Shown here one piece after another: positions 37,601 to 49,199 of a stretch of DNA of 64,000 bases. The first letter of the stretch is position 1, and every line of letters starts with the position of its first letter. The notes under the pieces were generated by a model. It saw only the letters and a program-made list of their open reading frames with translations. It was not told the origin of the DNA and did no database searches. Where the stretch lies: contig JALJCS010000001.1 of assembly GCA_023055355.1 (NCBI GenBank), forward strand, positions 99,867,381 to 99,931,380, written 5' to 3'. A program made the position numbers and the translations under genes. The DNA is from Agelaius tricolor. Its lineage: Eukaryota > Chordata > Aves > Passeriformes > Icteridae.

Positions 37601-38167
37601 GTTAGTCACTACTAAATGACAAGTTTCCCTGATTTCTTTATGTTAATTATGGATTTGGATGGAACCTTCACCATAAATGAACTAAGCAAATGCTAGTGCT
37701 CAGTTTTTTGATTCCTATGTGACATTAAAGAAAGATAGAAGGGAAAATGTCTTCTGCACAACTTGTGCAGAACTTTTCCTCCTTACTTTTTTGTTTGTTT
37801 GTTTTTAATTTGGAAAAAGACTGAAATAGAAGAAAATTGATCTTGTTAGATTGGTACAAACCCTGTGTTTGCTCAACAGCACTTCACAAGTTATTCAGAG
37901 ACTTATGCCAGAAGATCAGTAGCCCTTAAGTCATTTCTTATATCTTCAGTTAAAATTACTGTGCCAAATTGTTCTATTAATTTAACAAAAAGTAAATCAC
38001 CCTCTTTGCTTCAGAAACATGGAAATGAGAAAACTCTGTTCACTATTTTAATATGGATGAGGATTAGGGACACCAGCTTGGCATAAGGAGATTCATATGG
38101 CTTTGAAGTATTGCAATAGATCCCATTGTTACTTCCATTGACATACCTGATTTTTCTTTTTCTAAAG
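37601..38167 (+). other. EYS intron, 567 bp
   Basis: A compact intron with no recognisable repeat beyond a short TTTG run near 37789-37806. It ends in a T-rich tract and ctaaag acceptor. Confidence 0.9.
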
Positions 38168-38313
38168 ATTCGTTTGTAACTGTGCACCTGGATACTATGG
38201 GTCTCTGTGTGAGATGGACGTAAATGAGTGTGAAACTTTGCCTTGTTTACATGGAGGAAGCTGCATCAACAGGCTTGGAGGCTATCGGTGTTTCTGTCTA
38301 CCTGGATTTACAG
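38168..38313 (+). CDS. EYS: EYS exon 5 of window (second half of EGF 6, most of EGF 7)
   Basis: A 146-bp exon, phase 2 in and phase 1 out. AG|A gives Arg, then FVCNCAPGYYGSLC closes EGF 6. EGF 7 follows: EMDVNECETLPCLHGGSC, INRLGGYRC, FCLPGFTG. The acceptor is a good pyrimidine tract ending ctaaag; the donor is TACAG|gtatga. The 567-bp intron before it is one of the shortest in the window. EGF 7 starts D-V-N-E-C (calcium-binding type), has an O-fucose motif (C-L-H-G-G-S-C) and an Asn at the hydroxylation position. The O-glucose site is lost, because the second residue after C1 is Thr, not Ser. Human EYS appears more divergent in this repeat, so the bird copy looks closer to a standard EGF domain. 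Confidence 0.94.
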
Positions 38314-39751
38314 GTATGATTATGGATTTACTCTTTCAGCCAAGAAGCTTATTTCATAGGTTTTGCATTGTTTTAATATTATAGCAAGACAAAAATTAAT
38401 CTCCCTATTGGAGGATAAATCAATACTAACTTAAAAATAGTTTTATCTAATTCTCCTGAAGTAGCTCAAAATTATTGATATTAAGACTTGAATTATAATT
38501 TCTTTAATCACCCATACATTCAGTTGAAATGAGTTATTGTATAGTATAAAGAAAATTAATGTGTATTCTTTTTAATTCAGCCAGGAAAAAAACTATTACC
38601 ATAGATACAGAGAAAATTTTGCAAACGAGAATATGCTACCTTGTCATTTGAATTTGTACAGAACCATAGAAACACCTTGACTTTTGACCTGTTTGATTGA
38701 CACCACTGCCTTTAGTGTTAATCTGCACATTTTTACAGAGTCATGAAAAAATATTTAATGGGTAGAGATGCAGTAAAATTTCCCTAAAATGATGTTGACT
38801 TTTATTTAAATGTTCAGTGTGCTGCTGAGCTAGCTCATACACAATGTTTTGATAGATCCATCTTAAGCAACATGAAAACACGGGATCATATGACTGCAGA
38901 AATATTTACAGTTGTTTCCTCAAATTGAATAATTTCTGCATTTTTTATGCATAAAATTGTTTTTCCTATCTATCCCAGCCTGTGATGAATGCCACATAAA
39001 GTACAAGATAAAAAAGGATGCAATTTGCATGCACTGAACTGAAAGGAATGTAATTCTCCACAGAACAAAGAACAAGTACAGTTATGGGAATTTCTGTATA
39101 GCTGTATATCCTTTTTCCATTCACCACAAATCTAAGTCCACATATCACTTGTGCACTGTTGTTCAAAATTATCCTTGAAATTTCAGCAAAAAATGGAAAA
39201 ATCTATATAATTTTCCTGCCTAAATCTTTTAAAGCCTTCCCCCGCAATATATTCTTCAGATGGCCTGTGTTCTAAGTAGTACTTCTTGGGTGTCACAGAA
39301 ACTTCTGTTAATTAGGCAGTGGTGCTGCAGATGTAATTTCTAATAAATGTTAAAACAGTTGTATTAAACTTTATGTACATGTTTCTGTAAGAATTCCCTG
39401 TCATGTTTATAAAAGACAAGACATCTGCACATGAGCATTTAGGAGATTTTAATTTGAAAAGGAACAAGCAATCCACAGGTGTGCTTTTGTCTTGATTTTT
39501 CATTATTGACAAAGCAGTTTGACTTTAGTGTTTCCCTAACATATTTAGCCAAAAAGGATAAGATGCTGGGTTTTGTTCTGGGTTTTTTTGTAATTATTTT
39601 TTTCCAATTAGCTGTAATTTAGGAAGAACTTTTCTTTCAAAGACCAGGCCCCTTTAAAGACAGATGACAGCATGAATTGTTTCCAATGATCAGTTAAATT
39701 TAAAAAAATGTTTTAATATACTGACAACTTTAATCATCAACTATTGAAATA

Positions 39752-40390
39752 TTATGACACCAAGCTGCGTGGCTCAGCTGATTTACTTGGAGGGAAGGAA
39801 TGCCATCCAGAGGGCCCTTGCCACACTGGAGAGATGGACCTGTGAGAATCTCATGAAGCTCAACAACGCCAAGTGCAAGGTCTTGCATGTGGGTCTGAAC
39901 AATCCCAAACTGGAACTGTTGTTTGACAAGGAAGTCAGGTCAGCATGGCACTTGCAGCCCAGAAAGCCACCCATATTGTGGACTGCAGCAAAAACAATAT
40001 GGCCAGCAGGTTGAGGGAGGGGATTTTCCCTCTCTGCTTTGCTCCTGTGAACCCCCACCTGTGTCTAGCTCAGGTGTCCCAGCATAAGAACAACACAGAC
40101 CCTTTGGAATAAGTCCAGAGGAGGGTCACAAAAAATGGTGAGTGGATTGGAACACCTCTCCTGTGGAGACAGGCCAAAAAGGTTGGGCTGTTAAGCCTGG
40201 AGAAGAGAAGGGAACCTTATAGCAGCCTTAGAGTGTGTACAGGGGGGCTGTGAGAAACCTACAGAGGGACTGTTTAAATGTCACATATTGATAGAACAAG
40301 GGGGAATGGTTATAAGCTAAAAGAGGAAATTGTGTCTGTCATGAGGCAATTCCTGTTCTCTTCTCACAGAAGGTGCCTTGCAGCTCCTCC
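39752..40390 (+). mobile_element. CR1 LINE fragment (ORF2 3' part)
   Basis: A sense CR1 sequence: GCCACACTGGAGAGATGGAC near 39819, CATGAAGCTCAACAACGCCA, AGTGCAAGGTCTTGCATGTG, then after an internal deletion CCAGAGGAGGGTCACAAAAA and TTAAGCCTGGAGAAGAGAAG. An 86-codon remnant frame (39754-40014) reflects the ancestral RT (ALATLERWTCENLMKLNNAK). Confidence 0.85.
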
Positions 40391-41892
40391 ATCAACACTT
40401 TCTCACCTTCAGTCATTATTAAAAATAAGATTTCAGTGGCTAAAATAGAATGTGTGTTAAGTGAGCTATACAAATTCAAAATCCTTGTTCAAACGGCCAA
40501 TTACTGGCTATCATCCAAAAGATGCCAAAAAATGACTAAGTACCATGAAGTCACTGATTTCAGTCATTTCTGCAGAGCAGTAATTATTCCTTAGCTTTAA
40601 ATAGTTATTCTGTTAAGCACAGATCTCTCTTTCTTATCTTCCCTATGAGTACAAACTGACATTTGGAAGTGACTGTGTACTTAAGTTATATGTTAAATGA
40701 AGTCAAAATCTTGGCTTAAATAACTCAGCTTGTATTTTATCTTTTATGTCAGTTTTGAGGCCCAGTCTTCCTTATCATCAGCCTCAGACCCTGCTGTTCA
40801 TCTTATCTATGTGACAATGGAAACTGCTCCACTTTTCATACAATAGGTTCACCCAACAAAAAAGTCCCACAAAATCTAATCAGTTAAAAGGGAGAGAAGT
40901 TTACTTTGTCTTTTTGACCTTCCCAGCTGCTTTTACAGCTTTGTACTGCCAGTCAGCTGTGGTAGCGATTGCATGTGCACTCCTCAAGCCTCGTGGCATT
41001 TCTTGCTATTGATATCCAGTGGAAGAAGAGTAACTACACTTCTAACTGAAGTAACCACTTATTTAGTCAGCTAGGAGGAATCTAATGGCATGCTCCTTGA
41101 GATATTAAAGCAAGAGACAGCTGACATATAAAGACATCAAAACTGACTGGCACACTGAGAACAAATTCAACATGCAGACTGATAAATCTTAATTTCTGTA
41201 CTTAATGTAGAGTTTGTGGTGTCTGTCTTTTAGTTTTAATATTAGAGTATACACATAAGTTTGGGGAACTTTAGAAAAACTTTAGGTTTGGTAAACACAC
41301 CATAAGAACACCACAAATTTGCATTATGCATTTTTCTGAGAAGTGCTTCAATGTCTGTGCTGTATTCTGATTTGTGAGGAAAGGAGGGGACACTTTTGCT
41401 GGACTTGTTGAGCTTGAACACTATTCAGCAAAGATTTCATAGGCCAGAAAGAACCTAGAACAGTAAGGTGTAATCTCATTGAGTATTTGGCTTGAAGTGA
41501 CAAATCAGGATTGCTAGCTGTCTCTCCTGGGAGCCAAGGTCAGGATACAAACCTTCTTTTTCCTCTGAAGTGACTTATGGCCTACTAAGCAGAGCCTAAA
41601 GACATTAAACAGTTAAGTCTTTGTCTCGTGGCAGCTTTGCTTCATTGCTGCTCCTCCTTGTTCATGGAAGAGAGTGTTGAAGAAGGTATGGCCAACAGGA
41701 TGAATAGGAAACACCTGACTGAGCTCAGATGCAGAGGAGAAGCACACATTAAGTGAAAGGAGCAAGCATGGGCTTAGGAGGAATATTAAGTCATTGCCCA
41801 AGTGTGTAGAATTGAAATTAGGAAAGGAAAAGCTAAACTAGAGCTGAGAATAGAGAACATGTGCAAAGCCATAGGAAAGCCTTCTATATACC

Positions 41893-41956
41893 TTTATTGG
41901 CCTTCCTTCTGCTCCCAAAATATATCTATTTTGGGAGCAGAAGGAAGGCCAATAAA
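41893..41956. repeat. perfect 30-bp inverted repeat (hairpin, 4-nt loop)
   Basis: Arms 41893-41922 and 41927-41956 are exact reverse complements, loop TATC. The 64-nt unit lies in an 8.4 kb EYS intron, in sequence I do not recognise as a repeat family. Confidence 0.95.
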
Positions 41957-42094
41957 AAAATGGACCTATTTCTCAGTGGGGTGGGGGACCTTGTGAGAAA
42001 AGGCATGGAAGAATCTGTGGCATGCAGTTTTCTTCTGCTTTTATGACTAAAGATCAGGCTTAAGCCTTCCAGTGTTCTAAGCCTTGTGGTAGAA

Positions 42095-42285
42095 TTGAGG
42101 ATATTCCTTTATTAACAGACCTCCTGATAGAATATGATCAATTCACCACAACCAACCTTTTACCAATCTAGTTGTCCACCCTTCCAGCCTATAAAGTCCT
42201 AGCTTGTGTACAGGAGTATTGTGGGAGACAGTGTCAAAGCCACGCTAAAATCATGATAAATGGCATACACTCCTAGGAGCTCCAG
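42095..42285 (-). mobile_element. CR1 LINE fragment (ORF2 internal)
   Basis: The plus strand is antisense CR1: CCAATCTAGTTGTCCACCCT, CCAGCCTATAAAGTCCTAGC, TTGTGGGAGACAGTGTCAAA and CGCTAAAATCATGATAAATG. Short, 5'- and 3'-truncated. Confidence 0.72.
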
Positions 42286-42735
42286 AGCTGTGAAAGTTGT
42301 TCCCTAACTATTACTGCTAACTAGGAGAGTCTTTGTACTTTTCGTCCAATGTAACTTTGGAGGGATTTTTGAATGTATTAAACTATGTTATTGTGCATGC
42401 TTTAAAGGAGTCTCTATTTTGTAAGTTACCGAACTCTTGGATTGAAATCTCAATTTCCACACAAATTGCTCTGCTACAAATACTGAGACAAAGGAACATT
42501 TAAGCAGCTCTAATGTGAGAACACCACAAAGGAACACTATATATCATAATGCCAGTGTATTCTTCTGTGACTCCATGATATTTCTTTGAGCTTTGTGAAA
42601 GTTGTAAATGTAGTTAATATCTTTCATCTTAAATTATTGTAGTATTTAGAAAATAAAATATTTTAAATTATATAAGAATATTTCAATAACTATTTCTCAT
42701 GCTGCATTTTGTTTTACTGTGGACTGAAAAATTCT

Positions 42736-43138
42736 TGACTGGTTTTAGCCAGGACAGGGTTAAATTTTGTAGTAGCTAGAAAGGGGTATGATGAAGGCTG
42801 GGATGCTATTCTATACCGCTTCAGGTCATTGTCGGGAGCAGGAGGAAAGGGAGTCTCTCTTCTGGGGAGAGGGGGTCCTTCCAGTCAAGAAAACCTGGTG
42901 GGGAAAACATCCAGTACTTGTTTATTTTCATGGGCTTTCCATGTAAATTGTTTCTTTTTTTTATTGGTGTTATTGTTGTTGTTATTGTTAATTTCCTTAT
43001 CTCATTGCTGTTTCCAGTAAATTTTTCTTGTCTCAACTCCTGATCTTTGCCTTTTGTGCCTCCAGTTGGAGGGGGAAAGAGGAAGTGTGGTTCTATTGGC
43101 AGCACTGAACTGGGGAATGTGGTTCCTAACCCACAACA
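42736..43138 (+). mobile_element. ERVL-type solo LTR
   Basis: It starts with GGTTTTAGCCAGGACAGGGT and a TAGTAGCTAG block typical of avian ERVL LTRs. It continues through TTATCTCATTGCTGTTTCCA and GTAAATTTTTCTTGTCTCAA, and ends CCTAACCCACAACA. No internal retroviral genes adjoin it, so it is a solitary LTR in the same orientation as EYS. Target-site duplication is not obvious. Known from memory of avian LTRs. Confidence 0.72.
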
Positions 43139-43624
43139 ACTGGGGGTAGAAAGAAAAAAACAAATTAATCAGATATAACTAATAAGATAGAAACAAGCAA
43201 TTATTCACTTAAGAACCTGTGGATGTTTCAATCACTCACAGCAATAAATACCTAAAGCAATGAATGCTGACAGATGGTTTCACTTTGCAGAACACAACAT
43301 GCTATATGTTAAAACAGTTCCTATAAGGATGAGCTTCTTACTCCCAGAAAATATAGCCATGATAGCATCTTTTTGGATTTATATGGGAGAGGTTGAATTT
43401 GACCAGATTTTTATTAAAAAGTGTAAGAAAATTACAAGGGTATAATAAAATTCATTCTAGTATTCTAGAATGTATTCTATTCTACATTCTAGAAATTTTT
43501 CATATACCATCATCACATTCTTATTGCATTTTCATTTCCTTCCTCGTACCCACGTCATACTTCTGATCCTATGCATTTTGTCATTGACTAGGTTACTGGA
43601 TCAAGCTGTACAGGGAAAATTTCA

Positions 43625-43790
43625 TTCTTGAATCAGAATAAATCAAGTTGGAAGGGTCCTTCTGAGGTCTCTAGTCCAATTGCTTGCTGAAATCAGTTTT
43701 AGCTATGGGGTCAGACCAGGATGCTCAAGTCTTTGTCCAGTTGGGTCTGGAAAACCTCCAAGCACAGAACAGTTCTCATATCTGATAGAA
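43625..43790 (-). mobile_element. CR1 3'-end fragment
   Basis: Antisense CR1 tail: AAGTTGGAAGGGTCCTTCTG, CAGTTTTAGCTATGGGGTCA, GACCAGGATGCTCAAGTCTT and GTCTGGAAAACCTCCAAGCA. Preceded by degenerate AATCAGAATAAA, as expected for the end of the element. Confidence 0.8.
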
Positions 43791-44003
43791 TATTTAAACT
43801 CTAATGCGGATAATACATTGCTTTACTCATAGTAAATGGGATTTCTTGTATGCCAAGAAGAGAAAGAGAAGCTGAATTTTTAGCTGAACAGCAAACTGTC
43901 TTTTATTGTCATTTGACTCTGAAAAATGCGTAAAACTGCTTCTGTTTTAAATAAGACCATTAAATACAACATAAAACGTACCTAATGGAGAAGAAAATCA
44001 GTA

Positions 44004-44049
44004 CTACTACTATTACTACTACTAATGATAATAGTAATAATAATAATAG
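44004..44049. repeat. trinucleotide (ACT/AAT) microsatellite
   Basis: ACTACTACTATTACTACTAC passes into AATAATAATAATAGG. An imperfect trinucleotide repeat. Confidence 0.88.
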
Positions 44050-44839
44050 GTTTATAATTTTAATATTAGTGTATCCTGGAGGCATTCATGTTATAGAGTG
44101 ATTTGGAATTAAATATGAATTTTTTTTTACACAAAGCTATACTTACATTGCTTTAGAGTGGTGACAGAACATTTTTTTCTTTATGCCTTTAACACACAGT
44201 ACAGATCTTCAAATTTGCCTTATTTCAATTTTATTTTACATGTCATTTTATATCACAATGTTAAAATAATAAACAATAACTATACTGGATAAAACATATT
44301 TTTTATCTGTAAGATATGTGAGTGTGCTTACATTAATATAGGAAATACAGGAAATTTATCCATATTATATTTAGTGCAACATACCAATACAATTCTTTTC
44401 TCCATATTGAACTGCACTAGTTCAAATGAGATATGCATTGTTTCTTAGAAATTCGTTTTTCACTTACAAGTTTTCATTTATCTTTCAGTTTTAAAAGTTT
44501 TCCTCAATTTTAACAAAGTCATTGATCACACTAAATCCTATGTTCTTAAAGTCAAAATTAAGAAATCACAGATATTGAATTGATATTTGCAGCTTGCCTG
44601 GCTATAGTGTGACAATGTGACACTGCCTCCTCTGGAAATATTGACAACTATGTTAATTTTCTTATGATGTTTCCTATATTCAGAATTAATTAATAGACTT
44701 ACTTGCATGGTTTCAGGTTTATCTTGTTCTATATCCCTTTTTGTAAGTTTATTCAACTGCCAACTATATCTTAATTCTTGACTACTATATCTTTAGGTGT
44801 GGCTTGATTTCTTCGTGTTGGATTTCAGTAAATACTTTT

Positions 44840-45060
44840 GCCTTGAGCAGGGGGATGCCCCAGCTGTGCACTGATCCAGCAGTGCAAAGGCTCAGCCTTG
44901 CCATGGCCTATCAGGTCGCTGGTTTAACCCCTGTGCTGGGGCCAGTGGCTGCTCTGTGCTAGGGTGTCTGGGCACCACTCCCAGGCTAATGCTGGCAGCC
45001 TGGGAGCAGCAAAAGTATAAAGGGGAATCCAAGCAGAGCCCAAGACTAGGGGAATAAGAA
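44840..45060. repeat. unclassified GC-richer block
   Basis: About 220 bp with clearly raised GC (GCAGGGGGATGCCCCAGCTG, CTGTGCTGGGGCCAGTGGCT). A GGTTTAACCCC segment faintly resembles a Pol III B box, but I cannot fold a tRNA around it. It is probably an old interspersed repeat. Confidence 0.4.
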
Positions 45061-46703
45061 AGTATCAGTATCATATTCCTTCAAACAAAGAGAAGAAAGA
45101 AATCATGCTCCAGTCTAAAGTTCAAAAATCTAAATAACAGTACAAGCTACAGGTGATATTTTTATATTCTATCCCTCTGGTTCTTGTATTCACTTTTCAA
45201 TTAAATGGGAAAATATAGTTCTCAAGAGCCATGCATATGTATCCAAGGTCCCTAATTGATATTTAATGAAAAAAAAGGTTGTCAAAGTTTCAAACTGAGG
45301 AAATTAAGGTTTTTAATTGTTTTAATTATTTTGTTTCCTGTGGTCTAATCTTATCTTGTAAAGTTCTCTGTAGTGGAAATCAAACCTTGTCTAAACAAAG
45401 AAAAAGATACTTCAAAATAGGTGGCAACCTTTCAAATTTACTGCAGTCCAATCAGCACCAATTGAATTTGACTTGATATATGTGAAATAATTGCCTGAAA
45501 TAAGTCTATTACTGACACAAAGTACAACAGAAATAGAAAATCTAAATCTCTGGTATTAGTCACTAAGTTATAATAAATCTTACTTAAGATGAAATCAACA
45601 AAAACAAGCTCAGTGACCTTTTCAGCCCTAGTTTTCCGTGCACAACTCATAGAAAGTTTTCTTAACAGATTATTTATTCATAACAGACTGAATGAGACAA
45701 TGCTGAAATGATGTTGAAAGGATGTTATGCCTTTCACAAGATTAATGTCAATGTGACAAAATGAGTACTTGTTCTTTGCAGTCAGTTACTATTTTTAAGT
45801 ATGTTTTTAGATTTGTAAGAAATTATTTAACAAATAATTGATTTTCTTTCTGTAACTGGAATATGCTATGCAATATATTTTTTAGTATTTCTGCTCATGT
45901 TTATTTGTTAATTTTAATTTTTTAGACTTATGCTATAGATTTTTTGTTAATATACATAATTGGCTTCATTATTGGTTATTCAAATGATAAACCTATTAAT
46001 TGATCTTTTGATTCACATCTGTCTATCCTAAAATCTCATGAAATGATCACAAGTCGTTGTCAATAGTCTTTTAATATTTGATACCAAAATTGACTTGAAC
46101 AAGGGAACTAGGTGCTGCTGAGCAATTCTGAAAGGAAATCTCACCTTTTCTCTTAGTTCTTTCTATTTTCAAAAAGATATAAAATTTTCAGTTACTGGCA
46201 AAAGACCAACGTTCTTTTTTTATATCATGTGTAAATTAGTATAACATGCTAATTTATTATTCTTTTCCATTTTTGAGTATGCTCTCAGCAATCAATTGCT
46301 TTTTATCATGCAATTTTTTTTCTTTGAGAGGTAGAAAATATTTAACTTTATTGCTGCATAAAATTCTGTGTTCTTCCTTTTTGTCTTTTCAAACTACGCA
46401 ATTCTCATAATTTGGTATCTTGAATTTTTAATCTTCTCAAGCAGCACTAAAATATCAAATATCAATCAGATGTCATCACTTTATATTTGTCATTTTTCAT
46501 TATGTATGTCAATATAACCATCCTTTTGGTATTTACACTATAGGAAATTCGAGATGGATATTTTTTATTGATGAATATCATGAACTATATGAACAATCTA
46601 TGTAACTAAAAGCAATTATGTGAAAATATTGATATTAATAAATATAGTGTTGGTTTGAGTTTAGAATTTAAAACTTAGTTGCATTTTCTGGATTTTTAAA
46701 CAG

Positions 46704-46875
46704 GTGATAGGTGTGAAGTAAATATAGATGAATGTATGTCTTCTCCTTGCCTCAACAATGGAAGTTGCATTGATGGCATCAGTTCCTACAAGTGTCACTG
46801 TAAGAGAGGTTTCATCGGAACAATCTGTGAGATCAATGTTAATGAATGCTTGCCAAATCCTTGTCTTCACGGAAG
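46704..46875 (+). CDS. EYS: EYS exon 6 of window (end of EGF 7, all of EGF 8, first part of EGF 9)
   Basis: A 172-bp exon, phase 1 in and phase 2 out. G|GT gives Gly, then DRC closes EGF 7. EGF 8 is complete: [41 protein letters not shown] 9 starts [16 protein letters not shown]. The acceptor is tttttaaacag. The donor is GGAAG|gtgcct, lacking the usual A at +4 and G at +5, the weakest donor of the eight. I chose it because the next exon resumes the same repeat exactly (R|C) and the human protein has the same CLHGR|C junction. Reading through adds about 16 residues before a stop at 46925-46927. EGF 8 has O-glucose, O-fucose, N-G-S and hydroxylation motifs; EGF 9 has a short C2-C3 loop (four residues) with no O-glucose or O-fucose site. 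Confidence 0.93.
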
Positions 46876-47395
46876 GTGCCTATTCTTATTTAACTATTAT
46901 TATCTCCATGATAATGTACCTAACTAACAATATTCAAGACTTAATGATATGGGATGTTTGATAAATATACTTTTAATAATGTTCTTCCATAAAGCAAGAG
47001 TACAAGCACACTTAAAGATGACAGATGTTGCCTGCTTAATCTAATGTAATATAGTGACATTATCTCAATTTCTCCTGCATTTTTGTTCATTACCACAACT
47101 AGTATTCAGTAAGTGGGGATTAATTAATGTTTAATATACTTAAGAAAAAATCTTTAGCTGTTACATGCCAGCAGTTGAAATGAGATGTGTCCTAATGTGA
47201 CAATCAAAATCCTTACAAAATGCCTCAGCACCCACAGTAGGCACATTTGAAATCCATTATAAAACTATTGAAAAGTACCATGTATTACAGTAGGTTACAT
47301 CAGACTACTATTTTGAAATGTATGGAATGATACTACTAGTGCTGTATATGGAACTAAATAAGTAAACAGCTAAATAGCACTCTTTTGTATTTCAG
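46876..47395 (+). other. EYS intron, 520 bp, with weak 5' splice site
   Basis: The shortest intron here. It starts gtgcct and ends gtatttcag. An in-frame stop (TAA, 46925-46927) occurs about 16 codons into the intron, so retention would truncate the protein within EGF 9. No repeat is seen. Confidence 0.88.
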
Positions 47396-47474
47396 ATGCA
47401 TAGATCTCATTGATGGGTATCAATGCTCTTGTGAACCTGGATGGACCAGCTCAAGATGTGAGATAAATATTAAT
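47396..47474 (+). CDS. EYS: EYS exon 7 of window (rest of EGF 9 and linker into EGF 10)
   Basis: A 79-bp exon, phase 2 in and phase 0 out. AG|A completes Arg, then CIDLIDGYQCSCEPGWTSSRC closes EGF 9, and EININ starts the calcium-binding linker of EGF 10, whose first cysteine is in the next exon. The acceptor is cttttgtatttcag and the donor is AATAAT-type ATTAAT|gtatgt. This is the smallest coding exon here and the only phase-0 junction; the human protein also has an IN|D/E-C boundary at this place as I recall. The last loop has T-S-S where a G-x-x/T-G usually stands, a small irregularity also seen in the human counterpart. Confidence 0.93.
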
Positions 47475-49199
47475 GTATGTTTTCAAAATGTTTTTTTAAT
47501 TATAGGAGAAAGGGTAATATGTTGTTGAAACTCATTTTTATTTAGTTAACCTCTGAAGTCAGTACATCGAAAATGTATGACAGAAATTCAGTTGTTTAAA
47601 ATCCATTCTGCAAAGTGCATTACTTTTTGCTTACATGACAGTGCATTAGAAAAGACCATTAAAAAAATGTCGAAAGAAGTTTAAAGGTGAAGTGTGAATG
47701 ATAAATCTGGAAAGCCACAACAAGCTAAGGCAACATTACCTGAATATCATTTGTCCCTCAGTTTGGGATGAATAGTATAATTACCTAATTTGTGTATTTG
47801 AATCTCATTTGCTGTAGTTTAGCTGCACATTTGAATAGTAAACCTCAAGGTACAATGTTCTACACTGAAAGTTGCTCGTCTTTAAATTTCAAAAACCATG
47901 AAATAATAGAATTCTATGGTATAAAACCATGGAGTACTAAATATACTGCCCACTTAGTCCTCTGAAGGTCATTAATAGTTTTATGTTCTCATGGGGAATG
48001 GCTGTGGTCAAGAAGGGATCTATATATATAAGTCTGTGCTGTGGAGATTCCCTTGGTCAGCAAATCAATTTGTAGAAAGTGACTATATCTGGCAGAAAAA
48101 ATGAACAGAGTTTTCAATACTAACTACCCTTTGCAGAAAGTATTGGATTGATTTAGACTTTTTTAAGTTTTCTGCCAAACGGAGTTTAATATGATCTTGG
48201 GATATGATCCTTTCAAATGCATTTGATCTCATGAGAAAATCTGGCGTGAGAAAGTTTGGCATGGACCTTCCTTCAGGCTATGTGGGTTCTAATATTGCGC
48301 TACTGAATTGTCAAAAAACATTCCAAAATGTTACAAAAACTTCTTTTTAACTTATGTATTAATGCAGGGACTTTTCATAATTTTTATTTACAGCTTAAAG
48401 TACTAAATAACTAAAAATGTGTCATATTACATAAGGGAAGTATGGTCCATAATTTTTTTGTTGAAAATCCAAGTCTCAAATGAGGTGTAATTCTAGCTGG
48501 TATAATAGATTCCAAACTCTTTTACAGAAAGTAAAAGCCAGAAAATAAGTAATCCAGCTCTAAAGAATGCCCAACATGATACAATAAGATATGATATTGC
48601 AAATCTGTATGTTTATCAGCTGTTGCAAATGCTAATACAGAATACCCTTGGGTAATATTTTCTCCTGAACATCCATGATTTACACTTTTCTCCATTTGAA
48701 GAGAACAAGAGATTAAATGTCCTGTAGACAACATCATAAAATTATATTCAAAAGATAATCATATTTCATAGCGAGATATTTGAAAATGCATAGATAGAAA
48801 CTCATAGGAAGAAACAATATACATATACCTTTGACAGATAAGTCTGTCAGAGTAACAACTTCATTTTCTGATAGTCTTTCGATTTGCATGCAGTATGATT
48901 CCCAGATTATACTATGCTGCAAATGTCATATTTTAAACGTTCTATCGTTGCATTCATAATGCTCAGACATATATCATACCTATGCAACTCTTACAGTGAT
49001 CAGCTAGGCTTTCTGACTATGTTGGGGTATGCATATCACAATAGTTGTAGTAGGCTTATGCTCTCTATTTGTTTTTTTCTAGAGTAGCTTCAGCCACTTC
49101 TTCATTTTCTAAAATAATCATTATTTAATCTGATAAATATATATATTTTTTTTCTTTTGTAACTTGAAGGTACATTTCTTTGTATTAAGGGCTATGCAA

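Larger units (their letters stand above)
38314..46703 (+). other. EYS intron, 8.4 kb
   Basis: The intron contains CR1 fragments at about 39752-40390 (plus), 42095-42285 (minus) and 43625-43790 (minus), a 30-bp perfect hairpin (41893-41956), an ERVL-type LTR (42736-43138, plus), an ACT/AAT trinucleotide tract (44004-44049) and an unclassified GC-richer block (44840-45060). From 45060 to 46700 it is AT-rich with nothing recognised. Confidence 0.85.

Noticed and set aside
43463..43494. 12-bp inverted repeat with an 8-nt loop (TTCTAGAATGTA arms)
   Set aside because: It lies in a local run of TATTCTAGAAT-like units and is best explained as simple-sequence self-similarity.
46736..46927. 63-codon ORF ending 52 bp past the exon at 46875, as a terminal exon
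   Set aside because: The tail past CLHGR is hydrophobic and non-EGF, and the next exon resumes the repeat exactly at the splice site; kept only as a possible retained-intron product.
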